In this document: positions 25,007-33,355 of the stretch, one piece after another | Layout: every line of letters starts with the position of its first letter | How positions within the stretch are numbered: position 1 is the first letter of the stretch | NCBI RefSeq assembly: GCF_005145025.1 | Contig: NZ_CP039697.1 | Location: 124,001 to 188,000, forward strand | Direction of reading: 5' to 3' | Length of the DNA: 64,000 bases | From: Novosphingobium sp. EMRT-2 | GTDB taxonomy: Bacteria; Pseudomonadota; Alphaproteobacteria; Sphingomonadales; Sphingomonadaceae | Notes under the pieces: model-generated | Seen by the model: only the letters and a program-made list of their open reading frames with translations | Database searches by the model: none | What the model was told of the DNA's origin: nothing | Position numbers and translations under genes: made by a program

Positions 25007-26437
25007 TCAAGCGCGCGGCGGTGCAGCCGCTTCCCAGCCCCCGCCCAGGGCGCGGAACACGTCCACCTGCGCGAACGCCACCGCGCGCTTGGCCGCTGCG
25101 AGATCGGCGTCGGCGCTGGCCAGGGTGCGCTGCGCGTCGAGCAGCGTCAGGAAGTCGATCCGCCCTTCCCGCTGCCGCGCGACGCTGATCGCCGCCGCGC
25201 GCGCCGCCGCATCGCGCGCGGACGCCAGCGTCTGTTCGCGCTCCAGCGCGTGGCTGTAGGATGCCAGCGCCCGTTCGGTTTCCTCTAGCGCGCGCAGCAC
25301 GGTGCCATCGAATTGCGCCAGCGAGGCCGCGCTATCGGCCTTGGCCGCCGCGATCCGCGCCCGCACCGGTTCCTGGTTGGGGAACGACCAGTTGATGAGC
25401 GGACCGAGCAGCCAGCGGAACGGGCCGCCGGTGAACGGGTTCGCGCCGCCCAGCGCCGTCGCGCCGATCGATCCGCCCAGCGTGATCCGGGGATAGAGGT
25501 CGGCCGTGGCAACGCCGACGCGCGCCGCATCGGCTGACAGGCGCCGCTCCGCCGCCTTGACGTCGGGCCGCCGCGCCAGCAGCGCCGCGCCATCGCCCAC
25601 GGGAATGGGTTGGGCAAGCGCGGGCGTGACGGTACCGGCGCTGGCGATCTCGGACGGTAGCGCCTGCGGCGTCCGGCCGGTCAGCGTCGCCAACCGGAAC
25701 AGCGCGGCATCGCGGTCCGCCTGAAGCGCGGGGATCTGCGCCTGTTGCTGATCGCGCAGCGCGGTCACGCGGATCACGTCGAGCCGGTCCGACCGGCCCA
25801 CCTCGAACCGTGCGGTGGTGATGCGGATCGACCGATCGAGCAGCGCCACGGTCTGTTGCGCCACGGCCAGCCGCTCGGCGGACGTGGTCACATCGAAATA
25901 GGCGCGCACCGTATCCGCGATCACCGCCACGCGCACGGCGGCCGCGTCCGCTTCCGCGGCTTCCAGATCGCCCCCCCGCGCGGCGGTGATCCCGCTTTTC
26001 ACGCGGCCGAACAGATCGACTTCGTAGGAGACATCGAGGCCGCCATCGAACGTCCAGCTTTCGCGGTCCACGCCAACCGGCGTCTGCGCGGCGGCAGAGC
26101 GGCCATAGTCGGCCGAAGTGGTAACCCCGGTTTGCGGCAGCCTTTGCGAACGCGCGCCGCGCAGTTGCGCCCGCGCCCGCTCGATCCGCGCCACGGCCAC
26201 GCGCACGTCGGTATTTTGCGCCAGCGTATCCTCGACCAGGTGATCCAGCCGGGCATCATGATACAGCGTCCACCAGCGATCGGCGGTTGCCGCCGTGCTG
26301 ACGGTTGGCGAGGCGCTGCCAAGGAACGGCCCGGCGGCCGCCTGCGGCGCGACAGGGGGCGTGTAGGCTGGCACCGTGGCGCAGGCGCTGAGCGCCGAGG
26401 CACCTAGCAACAAAGGAAGCAGTTTCCGGATCATCAT
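25007..26437 (-). CDS. RND efflux outer-membrane lipoprotein, NodT family
   Basis: 476 residues with a lipobox (LSAC, Cys19) after a short signal peptide, then the paired outer-membrane efflux repeats with long helical hairpins (NTDVRVAVARIERARAQLRGARSQRLPQ and RRPDVKAAERRLSADAARVGVA). TolC-like trimeric exit duct. Last gene of the three-gene efflux operon, nine bases after the pump gene. Confidence 0.92.
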   Translation of the reverse strand: MMIRKLLPLLLGASALSACATVPAYTPPVAPQAAAGPFLGSASPTVSTAATADRWWTLYHDARLDHLVEDTLAQNTDVRVAVARIERARAQLRGARSQRLPQTGVTTSADYGRSAAAQTPVGVDRESWTFDGGLDVSYEVDLFGRVKSGITAARGGDLEAAEADAAAVRVAVIADTVRAYFDVTTSAERLAVAQQTVALLDRSIRITTARFEVGRSDRLDVIRVTALRDQQQAQIPALQADRDAALFRLATLTGRTPQALPSEIASAGTVTPALAQPIPVGDGAALLARRPDVKAAERRLSADAARVGVATADLYPRITLGGSIGATALGGANPFTGGPFRWLLGPLINWSFPNQEPVRARIAAAKADSAASLAQFDGTVLRALEETERALASYSHALEREQTLASARDAAARAAAISVARQREGRIDFLTLLDAQRTLASADADLAAAKRAVAFAQVDVFRALGGGWEAAAPPRA

Positions 26438-26446
26438 CGCAATTCC

Positions 26447-29400
26447 TTATTCGGCCGGCTGCGGCGCATAGGCGGCCGCGGCGCGGCGGCCACGGCCCAG
26501 GCGTTCGCCCAGGCCCCGGCAGACCACGTAGAAAGTAGGCGTGAACAGCAGGCCGAACGCGGTGACGCCGGTCATGCCGAAGAACACCGCCGTGCCCAGT
26601 GCCTGCCGCAGTTCCGCCCCTGCCCTGCTCGCCACCACCAGCGGCACCGCACCGAGGATGAAGGCGAAGCTGGTCATCAGGATCGGGCGCAGCCGCGCGC
26701 GGGCGGCATGGACCGCCGCTTCCACGGGTGAAAGGCCGCGTTCCTCTTCCGCCTGCTTGGCGAATTCGACCACCAGGATCGCGTTCTTGGCGGCCAGGGC
26801 GATCAGCACGACAAGGCCGATCTGAGTCAGGATGTTGTTGTCCATCCCCCGCAGGTTTACGCCCAGCATCGCTGCGAACAGGCACATCGGCACGATCAGG
26901 ATGATAGCCAGCGGCAGCGTCAGACTTTCATACTGGGCCGCGAGCACGAGGAAGACGAAGAACACGGCCATGGCGAAGACCACGCCGGCGGTGTTTCCGG
27001 CGGTCTTCTGCTGATAGGCGATGTCGGTCCATTCGCCGCCATAGCCGGCGGGCACGGTCGATGCGGCAAGCGCTTCCATCGTCGTCAGCGATTGCCCGGT
27101 CGAATAGCCCGGCGCGGTGCTGCCGTCGATTTCGACCGCCGGCATCAGGTTGTAGCGGACCACGCGATAGGGTCCGGTCTTGTCGCGGAAGGTGGAGACC
27201 GATCCGATCGGCACCATCTGCCCGGAGTTCGAGCGGGTCTTGAGGTTGGCGATGTCCGCCACCGAACCGCGATGGTCGGCATCGGCCTGAGCCGTTACGC
27301 GATAAGTCCGCCCCAGAAGGTTGAAATCGTTGACGAATGCGGAGCCGAGATAAACCTGCATCGCTTCGAACACGCGTTCGGGCGGCACGCCCAGCAGATC
27401 GGCCTTGCGACGGTCGACATCCGCGAACACGCGCGGGGTACCGACATCGAACAGCGTATAGACCTGGCTGAGGCCGGGCGTCTGATTGGCCTTGGCGATA
27501 ACGTCACCCGCCACCTTGTTCAGCGCGTCGTAGCCCCGGCCTTCGCGATCCTGCAGCATGTAGCGATAACCGCCGGCCGCACCGATGCCTTGGATGACCG
27601 GCGGTGGCACCAGCAGGATGCGCGCCTTGTCATAGCCTTCAACGGCCTTGCCCGCCTGCTCCATGATCCCGGCATAAGTCACGCCTTCCGCGCCGCGTTC
27701 GGCAAAGCTCTTGAACGGGAAGTAGATCGCGGCCGAATTGGGCGCCGACGTCTGCGACGGGCCGTGGAAGCCGGCGAACATCACCGCGCCGCGCAAGCCC
27801 TTGATCGGCAGGATCTTGGCCGCGACTTCGCGCGTCACCGCGTCGGTGCGCTCCAGCGAGGCTCCGGGGGGCAGTTGCACCACGGCCAGGAAGTAGCCCT
27901 GATCCTGCGCCGGAATGAACCCGCCGGGCGTCGCCCAGAACAGGCCGATCGTGGCGACGATCAGCGCGGCATAGGTCGCGAGCACCTTCTTGCGGCGGGC
28001 CAGCAGCCAGCGCGTGAGGCGGCCATAGCGGTCGGACAGGCGATCGAAGCCGGCGTTGAAGCGATCGCCGGCTTGCGCCAGCACGCGCTTCCAACGCGGT
28101 GCGGTGGGATCCTCGGCGGCAGACCCGTGCTTGGGGCGCAGCAGCAGCGCGGCGGCGGCCGGTGACAGCGTCAGCGACAGCAGCAGCGAGATCACCGTCG
28201 CGGTAGAGATCGTCACGGCGAACTGCTGGTAGAACGCGCCCGAAATGCCGGTGATGAACAGCGTCGGCACGAACACGGCGCACAGCACCAGCACGATCGC
28301 GACCAGCGCGGCCGCAACCTCATCCATCGAGGTGCGCGCGGCCTCCAGCGGACTCATGCCGTGCTCAATGTTGCGCTCGACGTTCTCGACCACGACGATG
28401 GCATCGTCGACGACGATGCCGATCGCCAGAACAAGCCCGAACAGCGAGAGCGAATTGAGCGAATAGCCAACCGCCGCCAGCATCGTCGCCGTGCCGATCA
28501 GCGAGACCGGGATGGCGATGATCGGGATGACCGCCGCGCGCCAGTTCTGCAGGAACACCAGGATGACGATGACGACGAGGATCACCGCTTCGAACAGCGT
28601 GTGATAGACCGCGTCGATCGACTGGCTGATGAACTCGGTGGGGTTGTAGATCACACTGTATTCCAGCCCCTTGGGGAACTGCTTGGACAGCGTGTCCATC
28701 TCCGCCTTGACCTTGTTGGCGGCATCCAGTGCATTGGAACCCGGGCGCTGCATTACCGCCACGACCACGGTGGGCTTGTTCGACAGGTAGGTGTTGATGC
28801 CGTAGTCCTGCGCGCCGAGTTCCACGCGCGCCACATCGCGCACGCGGACCTGATGGCCATCGGCGTCGCTGCGGATGACGACATCGCCGAACTGCTGCGG
28901 GTCGGTCAGTCGGCCCTGCATCTCCACGCCGATCTGGAAGGCTTCGCCGCGGTTGTAGGGCGGCTGCCCGATCGCGCCGGAAGAGACCTGCACGTTCTGC
29001 GCGCGCAGCGCCGCCACGATCTCGCCCGCCGTCAGGTTGAGTTCGGCGGCGCGGCCGGGATCGATCCAGACGCGCATGGCATAGTCGCGCGCACCGAAGA
29101 GCTGCACGTCGCCCACGCCATCCAACCGGGCCAGCCGGTCACGCACCTGCGTCAGCGCGTAGTTCGACAGGTAATCACGGTCGAACGTGCCGTCGGGCGA
29201 CTGGAGGTTGACGACCATCAGGAAGTTCGGCGTGGTCTTGCGCGTCACCACGCCCAGCCGCTGCACTTCCTCGGGCAGGCGCGGCGTTGCCACGGCAACG
29301 CGGTTCTGTACGAGCACCTGCGCGGCATCGAGATCGGTGCCGATCTTGAAGGTTACGGTAATCGTCACCTTGCCGTCGCCGGTCGACTGGCTGCTCATGT

Positions 29401-29635
29401 AGAGCATGTTGTCGACGCCGTTGATTTCCTGCTCGATCGGCGCGGCCACGGTCTGAGCAACGGTTTCGGCGGAGGCGCCGGGGTACTGCGCCGCGACGGT
29501 GACCGTCGGCGGCACGATGTCGGGATACTGGCTGACGGGCAGGCCGATGAAAGCCAGCGCGCCGACGACCGAGATGATCACCGCGATCACCGCCGCGAAG
29601 ATCGGCCGGTCGATGAAGAAGCGCGAGAAACGCAT
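26447..29635 (-). CDS. RND multidrug efflux pump, HAE1 family
   Basis: 1062 residues, normal for hydrophobe/amphiphile RND pumps. Opening MRFSRFFIDRPIFAAVIAV, VSQYPDIVPPTVTV and QNRVAVATPRLPEEVQ are typical; helix 4 carries the proton-relay Asp pair in GIVVDDAIVVVENVER. The sequence resembles the MexF/AcrB group. Works with the adaptor upstream and NodT lipoprotein downstream to expel drugs, solvents or metabolites. Expression likely controlled by the adjacent TetR. Confidence 0.95.
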   Translation of the reverse strand: MRFSRFFIDRPIFAAVIAVIISVVGALAFIGLPVSQYPDIVPPTVTVAAQYPGASAETVAQTVAAPIEQEINGVDNMLYMSSQSTGDGKVTITVTFKIGTDLDAAQVLVQNRVAVATPRLPEEVQRLGVVTRKTTPNFLMVVNLQSPDGTFDRDYLSNYALTQVRDRLARLDGVGDVQLFGARDYAMRVWIDPGRAAELNLTAGEIVAALRAQNVQVSSGAIGQPPYNRGEAFQIGVEMQGRLTDPQQFGDVVIRSDADGHQVRVRDVARVELGAQDYGINTYLSNKPTVVVAVMQRPGSNALDAANKVKAEMDTLSKQFPKGLEYSVIYNPTEFISQSIDAVYHTLFEAVILVVIVILVFLQNWRAAVIPIIAIPVSLIGTATMLAAVGYSLNSLSLFGLVLAIGIVVDDAIVVVENVERNIEHGMSPLEAARTSMDEVAAALVAIVLVLCAVFVPTLFITGISGAFYQQFAVTISTATVISLLLSLTLSPAAAALLLRPKHGSAAEDPTAPRWKRVLAQAGDRFNAGFDRLSDRYGRLTRWLLARRKKVLATYAALIVATIGLFWATPGGFIPAQDQGYFLAVVQLPPGASLERTDAVTREVAAKILPIKGLRGAVMFAGFHGPSQTSAPNSAAIYFPFKSFAERGAEGVTYAGIMEQAGKAVEGYDKARILLVPPPVIQGIGAAGGYRYMLQDREGRGYDALNKVAGDVIAKANQTPGLSQVYTLFDVGTPRVFADVDRRKADLLGVPPERVFEAMQVYLGSAFVNDFNLLGRTYRVTAQADADHRGSVADIANLKTRSNSGQMVPIGSVSTFRDKTGPYRVVRYNLMPAVEIDGSTAPGYSTGQSLTTMEALAASTVPAGYGGEWTDIAYQQKTAGNTAGVVFAMAVFFVFLVLAAQYESLTLPLAIILIVPMCLFAAMLGVNLRGMDNNILTQIGLVVLIALAAKNAILVVEFAKQAEEERGLSPVEAAVHAARARLRPILMTSFAFILGAVPLVVASRAGAELRQALGTAVFFGMTGVTAFGLLFTPTFYVVCRGLGERLGRGRRAAAAYAPQPAE

Positions 29636-29675
29636 GAGAGGGTAATCCTGCGAAAGAAGAAACGGGGCGCGCGGA

Positions 29676-30959
29676 TCAGCGGGCGAACGTGGCCTGCGAT
29701 GCGGCGGGGGGCGGTGAGCCTCCGGCCTGGGCGGCGGGCGCTTTCGCGGCCTGGATCGGCGCGGCGCGGGTCAGGACCTTGGTGCCCGTCGCGGCGGCCT
29801 GGATGTTGGAAACGATCACCCGGTCGGACCGGGCGAGGCCGGAACGGATCACGCGCAGGCCATCGACCACCGGGCCGAGTTCCACCGGCTTGGCCGCCAC
29901 GACGCCGTCGGTTCCGACCACCAGCACGACCTTGCGCGCCTGATCGGATTGGATCGCTTCGTCGGGAACCAGCAGGGCATCGACCTCGCCGCCGTTCGAC
30001 AGGCGCATGTTGCCGAACATGCCGGCGGTCAGGAACAGGTCCGGGTTGGACAGCACCGCCCGGCCGCGGATCGTGCCGGAGCGCGGATCGAGTCCGTTGT
30101 CGGTGAAATCGAGACGGCCCTTCCAGCGGAAATCGCCTTCGTCCTGAAGGCGGATTTCCACCTCGCCGCCACCCTTGCCTTCGGCGCGATCGCGCTGCGT
30201 CTTCAGGAACAGCGCTTCCGAAGCATCAAACGTGAAGTAGATCGGGTCGAGCGCGTTGATCGTGGTCAGCAGCGTGGCGTTGGCGGCATCCGCCCCCGAG
30301 ACCAGATTGCCGACATCGATCCGGCGGTCCGATACGCGCCCGGTGATCGGCGCGCGGACGACGGTGAATTCGACGTTGAGCGCCAGCTGCCGCACCCGCG
30401 CGTCGGCGGCGGCCAGCGCGGCCTGCGCCGCCTGCAAGCGGGCGCGCAGGGAATCGACTTCGGCCGCCGAAACCGCCTCGTCGCCGGTCAAGCGGCTGAC
30501 GCGCCCGTAGTCGGCCTGTGCCAGCCGCAGCGTGCTGCGCGCGCTGGCGGCATTGGCGCGCGCTTCGGCCAGCGCGGCCAGGAAGGGACGCTGGTCGATC
30601 GTGAACAGCGGTTGCCCCTTGCGCACGATGTCGCCGTCATGAAAATGCAGCGCGACAATCTGCCCGGACACGCGCGGGCGGACTTCCACCGCCTGGCTCG
30701 GCGCGAAACGGCCCACATAATCGTCCCACAGCACCACCTTGCGCACCAGCGGCGCGGCCACGCCGACGGTGGGCTGCGGCATCACGGCGGCCTCGGCCTG
30801 AGGCCGGTCGAACGCCTTCCAGCCGGCACCACCCGCCAGCGCCAGCCCGATCGCGACCAGAGCGGCCGTCCGCCAGCGGCGGCGGGGACGGCTCTCCTTG
30901 CCGGGCGCCTCCATGGGGATGGTCGGCATTTCGGCCTGGATGCGTGAGACCATGTTCAT
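29676..30959 (-). CDS. RND efflux periplasmic adaptor (MexE-like)
   Basis: 427 residues: one N-terminal membrane segment (TAALVAIGLALAGGAGW), lipoyl/biotinyl-like half-motifs (VSGQIVALHFHDGDIVRKGQPLFTID and APITGRVSDRRIDVGNLV) around a helical hairpin, then the beta-barrel domain. ATG 30953 is a second possible start. First gene of the operon; transcription from the operator at 31326 would give a leader of about 370 bases. Confidence 0.92.
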   Translation of the reverse strand: MNMVSRIQAEMPTIPMEAPGKESRPRRRWRTAALVAIGLALAGGAGWKAFDRPQAEAAVMPQPTVGVAAPLVRKVVLWDDYVGRFAPSQAVEVRPRVSGQIVALHFHDGDIVRKGQPLFTIDQRPFLAALAEARANAASARSTLRLAQADYGRVSRLTGDEAVSAAEVDSLRARLQAAQAALAAADARVRQLALNVEFTVVRAPITGRVSDRRIDVGNLVSGADAANATLLTTINALDPIYFTFDASEALFLKTQRDRAEGKGGGEVEIRLQDEGDFRWKGRLDFTDNGLDPRSGTIRGRAVLSNPDLFLTAGMFGNMRLSNGGEVDALLVPDEAIQSDQARKVVLVVGTDGVVAAKPVELGPVVDGLRVIRSGLARSDRVIVSNIQAAATGTKVLTRAAPIQAAKAPAAQAGGSPPPAASQATFAR

Positions 30960-31325
30960 TGCAAGACTCCGTCATTGGCAGACGCGCCCGCGCAACGCCG
31001 GATGCGCCCTGCATCGGCTTGACGGACACGAAAATGGGAACGCCGTTCGCACGGGGGCGAAGCGGACGGGGCTGCGCGGCTCGCGCCACGCAAAGGATGC
31101 AGCCGGCTCCGGCGCGTGGACGGCATGCGCACGCGCTCGCGACGCCGGAACCGGCTGCGGGAGGAGCGGAAGGGCACGCCGACCGGGGTGAGATTCGGCG
31201 GGCGTCTTCCGCAGGGGTTGGTGAGCGCGCCCCGCCCCAGGGAGCGAAGCGCGCGGCTATTCTAGAAAATCGGGCTCAACAGATCGGGTTGGACACAACC
31301 CCCTCCCGGATGCCTCTGCTTTATT
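30960..31325 (-). promoter_or_regulatory. Long leader of the RND operon with a hairpin
   Basis: No gene is supported here on either strand. GCAGCCGGCTCCGGCG (31099-31114) and CGCCGGAACCGGCTGC (31143-31158) pair over 16 positions with one C-A mismatch on the plus strand, which is a G-U pair in the minus-strand transcript, that is, the operon leader. The loop is 28 bases. It could affect readthrough or mRNA stability. Confidence 0.35.
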
Positions 31326-31347
31326 CCATACCATGCGGTATATAATA
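31326..31347. promoter_or_regulatory. TetR operator of the RND operon
   Basis: CCATACCATGCGGTATATA (31326-31344) contains the dyad ATACC-ATGC-GGTAT. The same sequence with two changed central bases lies at the start of the adjacent TetR gene (32045-32063). It stands in AT-rich DNA suited to the efflux promoter. Confidence 0.65.
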
Positions 31348-31439
31348 TGGAGCGATGGGGCGTCAACCGGAATTTTGTACCGATTAGTAGATTAAATGAG
31401 GAAATGCAAAAAGATTTGCTTTTCCAGCGAGTTGGTCAC
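31348..31439. other. Short intergenic stretch between TetR stop and RND operator
   Basis: No coding sequence is supported. The 31360-31430 part is AT-rich relative to its surroundings, and the stretch presumably includes the upstream part of the efflux promoter. Confidence 0.3.
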
Positions 31440-32048
31440 CTATCGGCCGGGCCACACAGCCAGCGTCATATCCACCAGTTGCGCCAGTTGCTCGGGCGTG
31501 GCGCCCGCGCCCGCCTGGACGCCCATGCCCTGCATCACGGCATTGAGATAAGCTGCCAGCGCCGCCGGATCGATGCTTTCGGGAAAGTCCCCTTCGGACT
31601 TCGCACGCTCGAACCGTTCCACCATGGCCTGTTCCGACGAGGCGCGGCGCGCGATCACTTCTTCCTTGATCGTGTCCGCATGCGTCGTGCAGGCGACCAT
31701 GCTGATCACGCCAAGGCACGCGCGCGGATCGGGTTCGCCGGTCTGCAGGGCAAGCGCGCCGCGCAGCAGCTTCTCGGCCACCGCTTTAGCTGTCGGTTCC
31801 TGCAGCGCGGATTTCACGTAGCAGAGCTTGTCCCGCTCGTAGAGATCGAGCGCCTTGCGGAACAACGCCTCCTTGTTGCCGAAGCAGGCATAGAGGCTGG
31901 GCTTAGTGATGCCCATCGCCTCGGTCAGCTCGGCCATGGACGCGCCTTCGTATCCGCGCAGCCAAAATACCTGGAGCGCGGCGGCCAGCGCTTCCTCGGG
32001 ATCGAATTCCCTGGGGCGCCCCCGTCCGGATTGAACTGCCATTTCCAT
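31440..32048 (-). CDS. TetR family repressor of the RND operon
   Basis: 202 residues from ATG 32048 (ATG 32042 is also possible). The helix-turn-helix is residues about 12-60 (EEALAAALQVFWLRGYEGASMAELTEAMGITKPSLYACFGNKEALF); the C-terminal half is a helical ligand pocket resembling the AcrR/NemR group. It is codirectional with and just upstream of the efflux operon, and the same dyad is found at its own start and at the operon promoter. I infer autoregulation plus repression of the pump, relieved by a pump substrate. Confidence 0.88.
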   Translation of the reverse strand: MEMAVQSGRGRPREFDPEEALAAALQVFWLRGYEGASMAELTEAMGITKPSLYACFGNKEALFRKALDLYERDKLCYVKSALQEPTAKAVAEKLLRGALALQTGEPDPRACLGVISMVACTTHADTIKEEVIARRASSEQAMVERFERAKSEGDFPESIDPAALAAYLNAVMQGMGVQAGAGATPEQLAQLVDMTLAVWPGR

Positions 32049-32063
32049 ACCGAGCGGTATATA
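32045..32063. promoter_or_regulatory. TetR autoregulatory operator
   Basis: CCATACCGAGCGGTATATA overlaps the TetR start codon and contains a perfect 6+2+6 dyad, ATACCG-AG-CGGTAT (32047-32060). It matches the site at 31326 in 17 of 19 positions. Confidence 0.65.
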
Positions 32064-32101
32064 GATACGAAACCCGCCGTCGTCCAGTGGCCGGCCGAGA
32101 T

Positions 32102-32602
32102 TCAGCACGGAGGCTCCTCGATCAGATGGCGGGCAATCTTGATATCGGCCCGCAGCCAGACGTCGTATGTTTCGGGCCGCAGGATGACCGGCAGCGGGCC
32201 GGACGCGCCCGAAGTCAGGATGGCAAAGCTCGGAATCTCGGAATCCCGCCATATGCCAGCCACGGCGAGCAGCGGCGCCGCGGGATCGGTGAACCAGCTA
32301 TCGCCTCGGCGATAATGCGTCATGGGCACGAGGCAACGGAACTGCGCGTGCCGCAGCGTGCCGATCCAGAACGGGCTATCCAGGTTGCGCACGAACGGGA
32401 CCAGGTATTCGCCGCGGGGAGGCGGCGGGACACCCCATTGGCGCGGGACGAGGTGGCGCCCATTCTCCCGGGTGGTCACGATCACCGGCGCGTAGCCGCC
32501 GGGCACGACCGTACCGCCCTGCCACACATCGCCGGCGGCATCGGCCCCCAGATTCTCGGCGATCTGCCGCGCCGAAGCATCGATACGATAGGCCGGCGCC
32601 AT
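32102..32602 (-). CDS. SRAP-family (HMCES/YedK-like) protein lacking catalytic residues
   Basis: 166 residues from ATG 32602, six bases after the pentapeptide-repeat gene. The SRAP fold is visible: VVPGGYAPVIV, RQWGVPPPPRGE, FVRNLDSPFWIGTLRHAQFRCLVPMTHYRRG, APLLAVAGIW and LPVILRPETYDVWL. SRAP proteins crosslink abasic sites in single-stranded DNA through Cys2 (MCGR or MCNLYR start). Here the start is MAPAYR, so Cys2 is Ala; the catalytic Glu (FEW) is Arg and the catalytic His before RP/LP is absent. It is probably a DNA-binding or structural paralogue, not an active crosslinker. Confidence 0.75.
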   Translation of the reverse strand: MAPAYRIDASARQIAENLGADAAGDVWQGGTVVPGGYAPVIVTTRENGRHLVPRQWGVPPPPRGEYLVPFVRNLDSPFWIGTLRHAQFRCLVPMTHYRRGDSWFTDPAAPLLAVAGIWRDSEIPSFAILTSGASGPLPVILRPETYDVWLRADIKIARHLIEEPPC

Positions 32603-32607
32603 GGCGG

Positions 32608-33309
32608 CTAGCCAAGCCTCAGTCCGAGTTCGGCAATCAGTTGTCCGGCTTGCTCGCGTGATATGGTCGCGCCGCGGAACAGCGCCACATCGGTGAGTCG
32701 CAATCCGCCCAGATCCGCTCCGCGCAGATCGGCCTTTTCGAAGCGGGCGCCTGTCAGCGTGGCATCGCGCAGGCTGCACGCCTCGAACACGGTTTCGCGC
32801 AAATCGGCCTTCCGCAGATCGGCCTGGCTGAAATCGAGATGCCGCAGGCGCTGCTTGCGAAAGCTCAGCCCAGCGAGCTTGGCGCCGGCGAGCAGCACTT
32901 CCTCGCAATGGAGGTCGATGATCCGCGCATCCGTGAGGTCGGCGCCCGTCAGCTTGCTGCCCGTCAACCGCGCGCTGGTCAGGCGGGCCTGCCTCAAGTC
33001 CGCGTTGTTGAAGTCGCATGACTGGATCACGGCATCGGTGAGATCGGCGCCAAGGAAGCTGGCGAACGGTGCGCGACAGGCGAGCCATTGCGTGCCTTCC
33101 AGCCTCGCCCTGGCCAGGCCGGCCCGCCGCAACGTACACCGTTCGAACCGCCAGCCGGCAAGATCGAGATCGCTGAGGTCCGCCCCGTCCAGATCGCAGC
33201 CGACAAGATGCGCCGTGCCCGGGTTATCGCCGGCCGTCAGTGCGACGATATCGGCGCGCGCCAGCGTTAGTCCGTCGGCCGTCCGCGCATGGTCCGTGTT
33301 GGAGATCAT
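32608..33309 (-). CDS. Pentapeptide-repeat protein
   Basis: 233 residues from ATG 33309 with AGGA upstream; ATG 33312 and an upstream in-frame ATG are alternatives. Most of the protein is A(D/N)LxX-type repeats (CDLDGADLSDLDL, ADLTDAVIQSCDFNNADLRQARL, ADLRKADLRETVF), predicted to form a right-handed quadrilateral beta-helix. Such proteins include DNA mimics that protect gyrase (Qnr) but most are uncharacterised. Cotranscribed with the degenerate SRAP gene. Confidence 0.88.
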   Translation of the reverse strand: MISNTDHARTADGLTLARADIVALTAGDNPGTAHLVGCDLDGADLSDLDLAGWRFERCTLRRAGLARARLEGTQWLACRAPFASFLGADLTDAVIQSCDFNNADLRQARLTSARLTGSKLTGADLTDARIIDLHCEEVLLAGAKLAGLSFRKQRLRHLDFSQADLRKADLRETVFEACSLRDATLTGARFEKADLRGADLGGLRLTDVALFRGATISREQAGQLIAELGLRLG

Positions 33310-33355
33310 CATTCCTGATAGGACTTTGTCGCGATCTTGGTAAAGTCGCAGTACC

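Noticed and set aside
28361..30106. 581-codon plus-strand ORF across the RND pump and adaptor genes
   Set aside because: Spans two well-supported minus-strand genes and shows antisense composition.
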